Shown here: positions 32,095-40,300 of the stretch, one piece after another | Layout of the letters: every line of letters starts with the position of its first letter | Position numbering within the stretch: position 1 is the first letter of the stretch | Source: Myxococcales bacterium | Lineage (GTDB): Bacteria > Myxococcota_A > Polyangia > JAHFDS01 | NCBI GenBank assembly: GCA_023248855.1 | Contig: JAHFDS010000020.1 | Location: 1 to 40,300 of the forward strand | Direction of reading: 5' to 3' | DNA length: 40,300 bases | Notes under the pieces: model-generated | Database searches by the model: none | The model's input: only the letters and a program-made list of their open reading frames with translations | What the model was told of the DNA's origin: nothing | Translations under genes and position numbers: made by a program

Positions 32095-33554
32095 TGCCGT
32101 TCGTTCGCCGCATCTTCGCCCAGATCCTCCAGGACATGATCGACCATGTCTCCTTCAACACGCCGCTGTCCGACTTCCGCATCGGCTCGGTGATCCGAAC
32201 GCTGCTCGAGGCGGCCGCGCTGGAGGACGACGAGGCCTACTTCCAGATGGCGCAACTCCTGCGCGACTTCTCGTACACGTCGGCGACCGGGGTGGAGCTC
32301 GACCGGCGCCTCGAGGACTTCGACCTCGTGCGCGAGCCAGCCGCACCGGCCCTGGGCGAGGTGATCCTCACGGCGCCCCGGCCGGTCCTTCGCGACACGC
32401 CGCTCCTCGCGCCCATCACGGTCTACGCTGACGAGACCTCTGATCGCCCGCGCGTGGAGCTCGTGACCACGCAGAATGGCGTCATTCCCGCGGGGCGCAC
32501 CGCCTCGGCCCCGATCCCGATCGTGGCGACGATGCCCGGCGCGTTCACCAACGTCCCCTCGGGCGCGGTGCAGTTCCTGCGCGCGCCGATCGGCGGCCTC
32601 GACGGCGCCACCTGCTCGAACCCGATCTCCACGTTCGGCGGCCGCGACGCGGAGAGCGATGATGACTTCCGAGCGCGGGCGCGCCGGCACATTCGCGCGT
32701 TGCCGCGGGGCACCGTGGCCACGCTCGAGGGCAAGGTCATCGGGGTCAAGTCCTGGAGCCCCGCCGGAACGCTGCTCGGGCAGGTCTCCTCCGCGCTCCT
32801 GCGTGAGGAGAAGCCAGGCGAGAGCACGCTCTTTGTCCTCGATGCGACCAACCACTTCGCGCAGACCACCGAGACGCTGCTTCAGCCGGAGGTCGTCCTC
32901 GCCGCTGCGACAGCTGGACAGCGACACGTGCGCCTGCATCACGTGCCGGTCGTTCCGGCCACGCTCGAGCTCACCATTCACACGCCGGGCGTCCCGAGCG
33001 CGCTGACCCTGGTGGCCACCGATCCCGCGTTTGCGCTCTACGCGGAGCTCGACGACACAACCGGAGTCGTCACGCTCGGCGTCTTGTCCCCCGATCACGC
33101 GTACCGGGATCCCCGCACGGGCGTCGCGGCACCGGGCCTGCGCGCCGGCGCGACGGTGAGCGCCAGCTATGCCTACTACACGGGCCTGGTCGCCGAGGTG
33201 CAGCGGGTCATCAACGGCGACCCGGAGGATCGCCTGCGCTACCCCGGCTGGAAGGCTGCCGGGACGCGCGTCCGCGTGCGGTTCCCCCTGGTGCGCCAGA
33301 TCGACGTGCGCCTGGCGCTGACCCCCAAAGAGGGGTTCGCGCGCGCGGACCTCATCTCGCCCGTCACGGCCACGGTGGAGGCGTACATCAACGGACTGGG
33401 CCTCGGCACCGAGGTCGTGCTCGCGCGCGTCCAGGCCCTCGCGATGGATGTGCCAGGCGTCTTCGACGTGACGGCGCTCCTGCCCACGGGGAACATCGTC
33501 GTCCTCGAGGACGAGATCGCGCGGGCGCCGCAAGGCAGCGTGGTGGTGTCGTGA
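32094..33554 (+). CDS. Baseplate J-like wedge protein
   Basis: Encodes 486 residues. The N terminus (FNTPLSDFRIGSVIRTLLEA, then YFQMAQLLRDFSYTSATGVE with LDRRLEDF) and the middle (GAFTNVPSGAVQFLRAPIGG, then GGRDAESDDDFRAR) match the Baseplate_J/Mu gp47 family, where GG-x-D-AESD-x-x-F-R is the hallmark. These are baseplate wedge parts of contractile or similarly complex tails. TGATG overlap with the previous gene. Confidence 0.88.
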   Translation: MPFVRRIFAQILQDMIDHVSFNTPLSDFRIGSVIRTLLEAAALEDDEAYFQMAQLLRDFSYTSATGVELDRRLEDFDLVREPAAPALGEVILTAPRPVLRDTPLLAPITVYADETSDRPRVELVTTQNGVIPAGRTASAPIPIVATMPGAFTNVPSGAVQFLRAPIGGLDGATCSNPISTFGGRDAESDDDFRARARRHIRALPRGTVATLEGKVIGVKSWSPAGTLLGQVSSALLREEKPGESTLFVLDATNHFAQTTETLLQPEVVLAAATAGQRHVRLHHVPVVPATLELTIHTPGVPSALTLVATDPAFALYAELDDTTGVVTLGVLSPDHAYRDPRTGVAAPGLRAGATVSASYAYYTGLVAEVQRVINGDPEDRLRYPGWKAAGTRVRVRFPLVRQIDVRLALTPKEGFARADLISPVTATVEAYINGLGLGTEVVLARVQALAMDVPGVFDVTALLPTGNIVVLEDEIARAPQGSVVVS

Positions 33555-33607
33555 AGATCGCCACGCGCATCTGCAGGCTGGTCCGCAGGCTGCTCTGGAG
33601 GTTCCTC

Positions 33608-35032
33608 ATGGCGACCGCATACGTCTTCGAGGTCGTGACACGCTGCCAGGCCCCCAAGGTCCACCTCTGGCTCCCGACCGATCCGATCCCGGACAGCCTC
33701 ATCGGGCCCGAGGGCAACCGGGGCATCTTCGAGGCGCTCTACGGGTCACGCGGTGAGCCCGCCGGGACCGGGACCTGGGTCGGCGTCACCGGCCTGTCCT
33801 TCGGCTACGACACCGTGGCCCTCGATCTCCCCCACTGCGCCGGGATCGCGGCGCTCTCGAGCCCGCTCCACCCGAGTCCGCACCAGGGGCGGGGTGCGCA
33901 CTTCGGGATCACGCTTCGGCCAGGGTTTGTTGATCGCCACGTTCTGTCGGTCGTCTTCGGGATGTCAGGCAAGGGCAAGCCGGCGCGCCTCGTCGGACGG
34001 CGAGAGCTGGACGTGATGCGCCTGACGATCCCCGCGCCCGCGCCGGTCGGCAGCCCGGTGCATTCTTGCCGGGGCGAGCTCGTGGCCGAGCTCGCGCATG
34101 TGCCCCATGCGGTCATGGCCGCGCTCGCGGCGGGCAAGGAGACCGCTCTTGTGCTCGCACCGGCATGTCGCGGCATCACCCGGCTCGGGAAGTTCACGCC
34201 CACCGGTGCCGCGAGCGGCTCGCTCGAGTTCGTCGTCGAGGAGACCCCCGATGGCGTGCACCAGCTCGCGCTGACCGCACGCTGTCCAGAGGACGGCCGG
34301 ACCCTGTCGGCCGTGGCCCCCGCCTTCCTCTTCGAGGCGCGGCCCCGTATCGAGCTGCGCGGCCCCGCGGCCGCCCGCGCGGTGCCCGCGGATCCTCCGG
34401 CGCTCTTCCGCATCGGCCCCTTCGACGGGCTCGCACCTGGCGAGTGCGACGTCGTGCACGCGGCGTTCGGCGACCTGCGGCGCTGGAAGCAGCCCTACAA
34501 GGGGCCGCCCTGGACCTTCCAGCTGCGCGTCCAGCCCTACCGGCGCGCGGACGGCACGGTCAACGATGCTGTGCCGCAGGTCAGGAGCGGGCAGCTCGAG
34601 CTCACCGAGGGCGGCGACCTCGGCGTCATCGTCGCCGCGGACAGCGCACATCCCCGCTTCACCTGCGCCTTGGTCGAGCACGGCAAGGTCCAGGCACGCC
34701 TGCCGCTGCTTCGCACTGGCAACCCGTTCATGCCAGCGGACGGCACGTTCCCGGAGATCGCCGTTTCGCTTCGGGGCGCGGGGATCGAGCGCCAGGTCCA
34801 GCTGCCGGACCGGGCGATCCTGTTCTTCCTCGACGAGTTCGAGCTCACGAACGTGTGCGATGGGCTCCTGCGCACGATCGACAACTCCTCCGATCACTGT
34901 GGCACGGCGCTCATCATGGCGCTGCACGCGCTCGCGCCCTGCGGCTGCGTGTCGCGCCTCGAGCTGTCGGCGTCCGCCTCGGAGCCGCTCTCGATCGTCG
35001 GGGGTCTCCGGATGCAGAAGGCCCACGCATGA
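33608..35032 (+). CDS. Unknown tail protein with repeated CxGI beta-domain
   Basis: Encodes 474 residues, beta-rich. Two places carry a similar signature, LDLPHCAGIAAL (near 33830) and VLAPACRGITRLG (near 34150), each followed by a glycine-rich strand and a second hydrophobic strand. The next protein has the same signature once, suggesting tandem homologous beta-sandwich domains as in baseplate decorations or adhesins. The ATG at 33608 was chosen because of GGAGG six bases upstream; GTG 33551 (GTGA overlap) would add 19 basic residues. Confidence 0.6.
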   Translation: MATAYVFEVVTRCQAPKVHLWLPTDPIPDSLIGPEGNRGIFEALYGSRGEPAGTGTWVGVTGLSFGYDTVALDLPHCAGIAALSSPLHPSPHQGRGAHFGITLRPGFVDRHVLSVVFGMSGKGKPARLVGRRELDVMRLTIPAPAPVGSPVHSCRGELVAELAHVPHAVMAALAAGKETALVLAPACRGITRLGKFTPTGAASGSLEFVVEETPDGVHQLALTARCPEDGRTLSAVAPAFLFEARPRIELRGPAAARAVPADPPALFRIGPFDGLAPGECDVVHAAFGDLRRWKQPYKGPPWTFQLRVQPYRRADGTVNDAVPQVRSGQLELTEGGDLGVIVAADSAHPRFTCALVEHGKVQARLPLLRTGNPFMPADGTFPEIAVSLRGAGIERQVQLPDRAILFFLDEFELTNVCDGLLRTIDNSSDHCGTALIMALHALAPCGCVSRLELSASASEPLSIVGGLRMQKAHA

Positions 35033-35805
35033 ACGCCTACCGGCTCGTCTACGACCGGCAGATCGTTCGGCCCGCGTGGGGGCCGCCGTTTCTGCGCGGA
35101 GACCGCATCGTGCTGCCGCTCTTCGGGCTCGATCGGGACATCGTCTCCGTCACCCTCCTGCCCGGCTGCCAGGGCATCGCCCGCGCCGAGCTCGCCAACC
35201 TAGGGCGCGGCACGGGCGACCTCCTGCTCTTCCCGAGCGCGCCTCTCATCGGCCGGTACGCGTTCGCGCTCGCGGTGCGGTACTCGGACGGCATCCAGTC
35301 CGTAGACGACAAGCTCGAGGGCGAGGTGCGGGCGAAGGGCGCTCCGCTCCGCATCCGGTTCACCGAGCACGGCACCGTGCGCGTCGATCTGCCCGTGGGC
35401 CTCGCTGTCACCGCAACGCTGACGGAACCGGCCACCTATCGCATGGAGACCGTGGAAGCCGGAGCCGCGCCCATGCAGGTGCGCTCGGTCGGTCGCGAAG
35501 AGCGCAGGCCGGATGCGGTCGGAGTGGTGCGACCGGTGTCCGACCCCACGTACCTCGAGCTCTTCGTGACCGGTGGAGTGACCGGGACCTACCGGCTGCA
35601 CCTGCCCGCCCTGCCCACGGCAACTGGCGGCGTGTTCGGTCCGGCGAGCGGCACGTTCGTCGCGCGCCTGGTCAAGCGCGGCTTCGCGGAGAAGACGCTC
35701 GGCCCGAGGAGCGCGCATGCGCACGAGCTCGCGACGGGCGTCGTGCTCTCCGCCATGTTCGCGGAGGACGAGCGCTGCGGGGGAAGAGAGGGCGGCCGTG
35801 GCTGA
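35029..35805 (+). CDS. Unknown tail protein related to its upstream neighbour
   Basis: Encodes 258 beta-rich residues. LLPGCQGIARAELANLGRGT matches the CxGI repeats of the preceding protein, so the two seem to descend from a shared domain. No enzyme motif is seen. ATGA overlap upstream and GTGGCTGA overlap downstream tie it into the baseplate operon. It may be a wedge-peripheral or receptor-facing protein. Confidence 0.6.
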   Translation: MNAYRLVYDRQIVRPAWGPPFLRGDRIVLPLFGLDRDIVSVTLLPGCQGIARAELANLGRGTGDLLLFPSAPLIGRYAFALAVRYSDGIQSVDDKLEGEVRAKGAPLRIRFTEHGTVRVDLPVGLAVTATLTEPATYRMETVEAGAAPMQVRSVGREERRPDAVGVVRPVSDPTYLELFVTGGVTGTYRLHLPALPTATGGVFGPASGTFVARLVKRGFAEKTLGPRSAHAHELATGVVLSAMFAEDERCGGREGGRG

Positions 35806-37576
35806 TCGCTTCCAGGGCGCCATCGACCAGGTGCGGGACGAGCTGTTCCTCGATCGAGCGGACGGCCGCTACCTCGACGTGATCGGCGAGAACTTCGGCG
35901 TCTTCCGCCCCCGCGCCGGCGTGGACGACGACACCTGGCGCCAGGTGCTGCGCCTGGTCCTGATGTCCCCCAAGACCACCGCGGAGCGCCTCGTCGCGCT
36001 ACTCGATGCCCTCCTCGGCGACCTCGTTCGCATCGACTACGTCGGCGACGCGGTGACCGCACCGCCTGATCTGCGCGTCGAGGTGCTGCTCGACCCGAAC
36101 GCCCCCCCGGCCAGCCCGCAGCCGCCGGCCTTCGCCGTGCGCTTGACGGGCCAAGGGCTGCCCGCCGACGCGCCCGCGGCACCGGGGCCGGGAAGCGTGA
36201 CGATCCCCGCGACGGGCGTCCAGGTAGGAACGCCCGGCTCCCCCGCACCGGTGCCGGTGCCAGGCCCGGAGATCGTCGTGGCCCGCGCGCTCGGCGGCGC
36301 GACGACCGCGCAGCTCGCGTTCGCGCCCGTCGTGGCGGGCTCCGTCGAGCTGTGGGTGAACCCGCAAACCCCCGCAGCGCCCGATCCTGTGCGCCTCGAT
36401 CGCGCGCACTTCGACGTGGATGCCGGAGGGCTCATCACGTTCGACGTCCTACCGGCGCCGCTCACGTTCTTCGCGGTCGATCCCTCGACGGGCACCCCCA
36501 TCCCGCGCCCCGGGCTACCGCTCGGCGCTGAGGTGCTCGCCACGTACCGCATCGACACGCGCACCTTTGCCGGACTCGGCGCCGCGCTTCGCCTCAAGCT
36601 CCCGCCGGTCTACCGCATGACGCTCTCCGAGGTCTCGAGCGCGCATGCCTGGGCCGACCTCGAGGCCGCCGATCAAAGCATGGAGGCTGTTCTCCTTCCC
36701 GGTCCTCCGGCGACCGAGGATCCGAATCCGCGCTTTCTCACACTCGTCACGCGCATCGATCTCCGGTCCTGGGCGCTGTACGACGTCGGCCGGGCGCAGG
36801 GGCCGCCCGATGCCCAACCGACGACGCCGTTTCTCGATCAGCAGACGGTGGGACCGCGGGTATTCGTGGATCTGCGCCGACGCGACGACGTCACGCACGT
36901 CCGGGCGGACCTGCGGCAGGCGAGCTACCTGCACGACGACCTCGACCATCCGGCCCCTGTTGCGGTGCCAGATCACACGCTCCTCGAACCCGCGGGCGAG
37001 CCCTGGCAGCTCCCGCCGGTGCCGGCGATCGAGCCGGCACCTCAGCTCTGGGCTGTGCACCCCTGGAATCGTTCCGGCGATCCGAACCGCCTCGCAACCG
37101 ACCCAGGCTTCCCGGGGCCGTACGTCTACACCTTCGACGTGCGCCTCGCGCCCTGCGGCCGCGAGCGCGTGCCGGGCGATCCCACGACCTGGGAGCCGTT
37201 CGCCGAGGAGTTCGCGAACGTGCTGGCCCACGATCCACGAAGCGGGCGCGACCTGCCCGTGGTGGTCCGCCAGGAGCCAGGAGCGCTGAATCCCTTCACG
37301 GGCTCGCCGCTCGAGACGGCGCCTGGATCCGGCGTCCTCTACCGGGACCTCGCGGTACCCCGGCCGTACGTGCCGCACCCCGACCGCTCCGATCATCCGT
37401 TGGTCCTGTTCGCGGACAACTTCTGGGTGGATCGCCTCAAGTCGCTGGTCGACCTCGTGCGCGCCGCCGGCGTGTTCGTGACCTTCGAGCGCGGCCCCGA
37501 TCCGACGCCCGACAGCGCGCCACCCTGGTTCTGCGAACCCTGCTATGTGCTGCGGTTCTACGCGGAGGCGCCATGA
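35798..37576 (+). CDS. Tail protein I / gp46-like baseplate protein
   Basis: Encodes 592 residues. The first 80 (DRFQGAIDQVRDELFLDRAD ... FGVFRPRAGVDDDTWRQVLR) resemble phage tail protein I/DUF2313-type proteins, which join the wedge after baseplate J. The remaining 500 residues are beta-rich and proline-rich and may be an extended wedge or fibre anchor. The start is GTG 35798 with AGAGAGGG upstream, overlapping the previous stop by eight bases. An upstream in-frame ATG would overlap the previous gene much more. Confidence 0.62.
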   Translation: MADRFQGAIDQVRDELFLDRADGRYLDVIGENFGVFRPRAGVDDDTWRQVLRLVLMSPKTTAERLVALLDALLGDLVRIDYVGDAVTAPPDLRVEVLLDPNAPPASPQPPAFAVRLTGQGLPADAPAAPGPGSVTIPATGVQVGTPGSPAPVPVPGPEIVVARALGGATTAQLAFAPVVAGSVELWVNPQTPAAPDPVRLDRAHFDVDAGGLITFDVLPAPLTFFAVDPSTGTPIPRPGLPLGAEVLATYRIDTRTFAGLGAALRLKLPPVYRMTLSEVSSAHAWADLEAADQSMEAVLLPGPPATEDPNPRFLTLVTRIDLRSWALYDVGRAQGPPDAQPTTPFLDQQTVGPRVFVDLRRRDDVTHVRADLRQASYLHDDLDHPAPVAVPDHTLLEPAGEPWQLPPVPAIEPAPQLWAVHPWNRSGDPNRLATDPGFPGPYVYTFDVRLAPCGRERVPGDPTTWEPFAEEFANVLAHDPRSGRDLPVVVRQEPGALNPFTGSPLETAPGSGVLYRDLAVPRPYVPHPDRSDHPLVLFADNFWVDRLKSLVDLVRAAGVFVTFERGPDPTPDSAPPWFCEPCYVLRFYAEAP

Positions 37577-37959
37577 CGCCCGCGCAGGGTGACAAGACGC
37601 TCGCGGTCGACGTGGCCTCGCTGCAATGGCAGCGCGACCAGCTCACGAGCGCCATCGCTACCAAGCAGGCCATCTTGAACGACCTCGAGACTCGGACGAA
37701 CGCGCTCTCGAAGCTCAAGGAACAGACGCTCAAGGACGCGAGCGCCGCGCAGGATCGGCTGCAGTCACTCCAGGACGAGCTCTCGCACTTCCTGGCGGCG
37801 ATACCGACGCTGTCCACGGATCTGGCCGAGGTCGTGCGCAACACGGTCGACGCGGCGGTCGGTGAGCGCATCGATCGCGTGGTCCGCCAGGGTCTCAAGA
37901 AGCAGCTCCTGCCCGCGCTGCGTGCCGCGCTCGCGGCGCCTGTGGAGAAGAAACCATGA
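37573..37959 (+). CDS. Coiled-coil tail accessory protein
   Basis: Encodes 128 residues. Residues 15-75 have a regular heptad pattern (LQWQRDQLTSAIATKQAILN, DLETRTNALSKL, RLQSLQDELSHFL), a coiled coil, followed by a helical C terminus. ATGA overlap with both neighbours. It may trimerise or chaperone the large protein encoded next. Confidence 0.6.
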   Translation: MTPAQGDKTLAVDVASLQWQRDQLTSAIATKQAILNDLETRTNALSKLKEQTLKDASAAQDRLQSLQDELSHFLAAIPTLSTDLAEVVRNTVDAAVGERIDRVVRQGLKKQLLPALRAALAAPVEKKP

Positions 37960-40300
37960 GCAAACGACTCCGGGTTCTCGGTAACCAGCGCATCGGCCTC
38001 GAGGACTTCCTGCACGGCGGCAGCGGCTTTGCCGCCGCGGAGCTCAAGGTGCACGTCGGCCAGCTCCTCTCCGAGCTCATGGGCGTCATCGAGGGCTTCG
38101 ATGTCGCGCTCGACGGCAGCCCGGGCTCCGAGACCAACGTCCTTCGCATCTACAACGGCGCCGCGCTCGACCCCACGCTCCAGCTCGTGCACGTGGAGGA
38201 CGCGCCGGGCACCGTCGTGACGCTCCCGCTCGACGGCGCCGGGCTCCATCACATCGGGGTGATCTTCCGGCTGGTGCCTTCGGACACCGCGGCGCGCTAC
38301 TTCTGGGATCCGGGCGCGCAGAACGCGGACGGCACGACCGGCCGGGAGTTTGTGCAGGACGTGCGCACCCGGCTGTCAGTCGCCTGGCAACCCGTGGATG
38401 CCCTCGACGATCCGACCTTCGCGACCTCGGGCGTAGATTCGCCGGGGCTCGTCATCCCGCTCGCCGTCATCCCGGTGGTCGCGCTCCAGGGCCGAAGCGT
38501 GATCGACGAGTCGCGGCTGCGCACCGAGGCCGCGATCGGCAAGGTGCTCACCCTCGACACGACCGATCCTGCACGGACGACAATCCGCGTCGTGCGGGCC
38601 GCCCTGTTCCGCCCGGGCTCTGCGCTTGCCGTGCCGCTCTCGGCGAACGCCTACAGCGTGGACGCCGTCGACCCGGTCAAGAACGAGCTCGTCGTCACAC
38701 CGGCCATGCCACCTACCGACCAGGCCCGAGCGGTGGCCATCGGCTTCATGTTGAACCTGGCTCCGGCGCTGCCGCCCTCGAGCTGGGGCTACCGCTTCGT
38801 CCGCAACGTCGGCCGCCTCGCGGATCCGAACGACCCGAACGACCGCAGCGCTCCCGGAGACGTGCGTCCGCGCCTCTTCGAGGGCGACGTGCTCCGCGGC
38901 GAGAAGCTCCTGGCGCGTTCGATCGACAACCCCGACCGCCTGGGCGGGACGGGCGAGCGCATCACGGGACGAGAAGAGGACGCGCTCGGCACGCACAAGA
39001 ACCTGCGCGATGCGCTGGCGTTCTTGGTCACCGAAGCCAAATTCGGTCGGCCGGGCACCTGGGCCCCGACCTCGACCACGAGCCCGACGCCGAAGTGGAT
39101 CGATCCCGTCCCGGTGCCCCTCTGGGACATCGCGCGTCTCTACTTCAACGAGCTCAACGGCACGGGCGTGATCGCCGGGGGCCTGCCGACCCAGCTCCAG
39201 CTCTCGCCTGGCGCAGCGCCAGGCCAGTGGTCCGCCAGCGTCCACTTCCCGGACACAAGCTACTACAGCGCGGGCATCCGGCATCGCATGGCGCCCACGG
39301 TGGACGCGGAAGACTTCGCGATCGCGCCCGCCGCGGGCGTCCTCTTCGTCTACTGGTGGGCCACGCCGCAGGCGAACGTCAGCGACCCTGCCCTTCCCCT
39401 GACCGGTCCGGACTGGCAGACCGCCCCCACGCGCATCCAGCACACGACGAGCCCCACGTTCCAGCCCGATCCGCCCGCCCCGACCGCGCGCTCCGTGCTG
39501 CTCGGCGCCGTTCGCTTCGACAACCGCGCCGGCGGCACGCTCCCCACGCCGACCCTCATCGCGATGGCGCGAGTGCCCAGGCGGGTGGCCGACCTCCTGG
39601 GGCCCGACGCCCAGGGGCACCTGCAGCGTGACCTCATCTTCCGCTCCTGGGCCGCGCTCGGAGATCCAGGCCGTCGCATCTCGGTGGACGATCCCCAGGG
39701 CAAGCTCAAGGTCGACATCGTTGCAGGCACGCTGGTCGTGCACAGCCAAGGCATCGTGCACCTGCTAGGTGACTTCCCCGGAGCACCTGCCGCGATCCGA
39801 GCCCACGCCGGCAACGCGCAGAGCCCGACCATCGTGCAGCTCGACTCCAGCGGGGTCAGCTGCGCCCTTGGCACCGGCGTGCGCCTGTGGGGGACCCAGA
39901 TCCGCGGCCGCGGCGATCTCCTTGGCGCCTTCGAGCCCGGCGACGACAGCGGCCGCGGCCTGCGCAACCTCGGACGGGTGGCCAGCCTGGTCGGCGCAAC
40001 TGGCGACCCGACGCTGGCAGGCGCGGTGCGCCTTGCCGCCAACGACGGCTTCGACCAGGACGGCTGGTCCGATGGCATCGTCGCCGTGGACGCCGAGGTG
40101 CTCGAGGTCCGCCGCCGCCTGCGCCTGATGGGCCAGGCCGCGATGATCAACGTCGACCGCGACGCCAGTGGCAACCCGAGCGGCGTCGCGCCCGGCTTCA
40201 ACTTCCTCAACCCTTACAAGCTCCCACTCGCGTGGGCGTACCTGAGTTACGCAGCCGGGGGGAACTTCATCCTCCGCGCCCAGTCCCACTACCAGCGATC
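37956..40300 (+). CDS. Large tail/fibre-region protein, runs off the window
   Basis: The open frame starts at 37956 with an ATGA overlap and stays open to the last base, at least 781 residues, so the gene is partial here. It is beta-rich with a recurring valine/glycine pattern and proline-rich joins. No collagen-like repeat, pectate-lyase or endosialidase motif is seen. Its place after the baseplate genes and its length suggest a tail fibre, adhesin or other surface baseplate protein. The C terminus, where receptor binding would usually lie, is outside the window. Confidence 0.7.
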   Translation, partial: MSKRLRVLGNQRIGLEDFLHGGSGFAAAELKVHVGQLLSELMGVIEGFDVALDGSPGSETNVLRIYNGAALDPTLQLVHVEDAPGTVVTLPLDGAGLHHIGVIFRLVPSDTAARYFWDPGAQNADGTTGREFVQDVRTRLSVAWQPVDALDDPTFATSGVDSPGLVIPLAVIPVVALQGRSVIDESRLRTEAAIGKVLTLDTTDPARTTIRVVRAALFRPGSALAVPLSANAYSVDAVDPVKNELVVTPAMPPTDQARAVAIGFMLNLAPALPPSSWGYRFVRNVGRLADPNDPNDRSAPGDVRPRLFEGDVLRGEKLLARSIDNPDRLGGTGERITGREEDALGTHKNLRDALAFLVTEAKFGRPGTWAPTSTTSPTPKWIDPVPVPLWDIARLYFNELNGTGVIAGGLPTQLQLSPGAAPGQWSASVHFPDTSYYSAGIRHRMAPTVDAEDFAIAPAAGVLFVYWWATPQANVSDPALPLTGPDWQTAPTRIQHTTSPTFQPDPPAPTARSVLLGAVRFDNRAGGTLPTPTLIAMARVPRRVADLLGPDAQGHLQRDLIFRSWAALGDPGRRISVDDPQGKLKVDIVAGTLVVHSQGIVHLLGDFPGAPAAIRAHAGNAQSPTIVQLDSSGVSCALGTGVRLWGTQIRGRGDLLGAFEPGDDSGRGLRNLGRVASLVGATGDPTLAGAVRLAANDGFDQDGWSDGIVAVDAEVLEVRRRLRLMGQAAMINVDRDASGNPSGVAPGFNFLNPYKLPLAWAYLSYAAGGNFILRAQSHYQR

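Noticed and set aside
1..40300. tRNA genes, CRISPR arrays, integrase, insertion sequence
   Set aside because: No cloverleaf, spaced direct-repeat array, tyrosine/serine recombinase motif or transposase was seen by eye; a tRNA scan was not possible.

Overview
This is a high-GC stretch of bacteriophage genome (or prophage) carrying DNA-packaging, replication, lysis and tail genes. The host is probably a myxobacterium (Myxococcota). That is inferred from the strong GC bias at third codon positions and from a cysteine-rich lipoprotein with the PDAA/PDA-type linker common in that phylum. No integrase, tRNA, rRNA or CRISPR array was seen. Portal, scaffold and major capsid genes are not in the window, so the phage must extend beyond at least one edge.

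Layout. 1-684: one lower-GC gene of unknown function on the plus strand, then a convergent gap. 685-8683, minus strand, read right to left: one tightly overlapping operon with an unknown protein, DnaB-like helicase, terminase large subunit, phage metallophosphoesterase, small basic protein, dNMP kinase, small membrane protein, triple-HTH protein, small-terminase-like protein and a MarC-family membrane protein. 8756-9667, plus: cell-wall protein with a peptidoglycan-binding domain and a 3D domain, the likely endolysin. 9676-10653, minus: lower-GC zinc-ribbon/DUF4145-like cargo gene. 10746-15332, minus: operon with WGR-like protein, SF2 helicase, sigma-region-4-like protein, beta-class DNA methyltransferase, Cas4/AddB-like Fe-S nuclease and a second metallophosphoesterase. 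15385-16232, minus: unknown protein and a holin-like protein. 16356-17297, plus: TPR protein, lower GC, followed by a gene remnant. 17471-21499, minus: membrane protein, Com-like zinc ribbon, Cys-rich lipoprotein, YkgJ-like Cys-cluster protein, and a 646-residue protein with a sigma-70 region-2-like core. 21500-22257: a non-coding divergent control region full of repeats and hairpins. 22258-40300, plus: tail operon with tail tube, chaperone pair with a +1 frameshift, tape measure, M23-containing hub, spike-like protein, LysM/gp25-like fusion, baseplate J, unknown baseplate or adhesin proteins, and a large open-ended protein.

Most striking signal: a ~25-28 bp element, consensus TTGGGCCAGGCRCTAG followed directly by SRAWKCGAGG, occurs five times. 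Every copy lies in a short intergenic space just upstream of a gene and in that gene's orientation. The copies precede the helicase/terminase operon, the lysin, the WGR/helicase operon, the holin and the tail chaperone/tape-measure operon. Together with two sigma-like proteins in the same window, this suggests a phage-encoded transcription programme with its own promoter class. A stoperator or start-associated element is an alternative that sequence alone cannot exclude.

How the genes work together: replication (helicases, dNMP kinase, nuclease, methyltransferase) and packaging (TerL, possible TerS) lie leftward; lysis genes are split between two sites; the tail module runs rightward. The baseplate J, gp25-like and tail-protein-I-like genes indicate a complex, probably contractile-type baseplate, although no sheath gene adjoins the tube gene.
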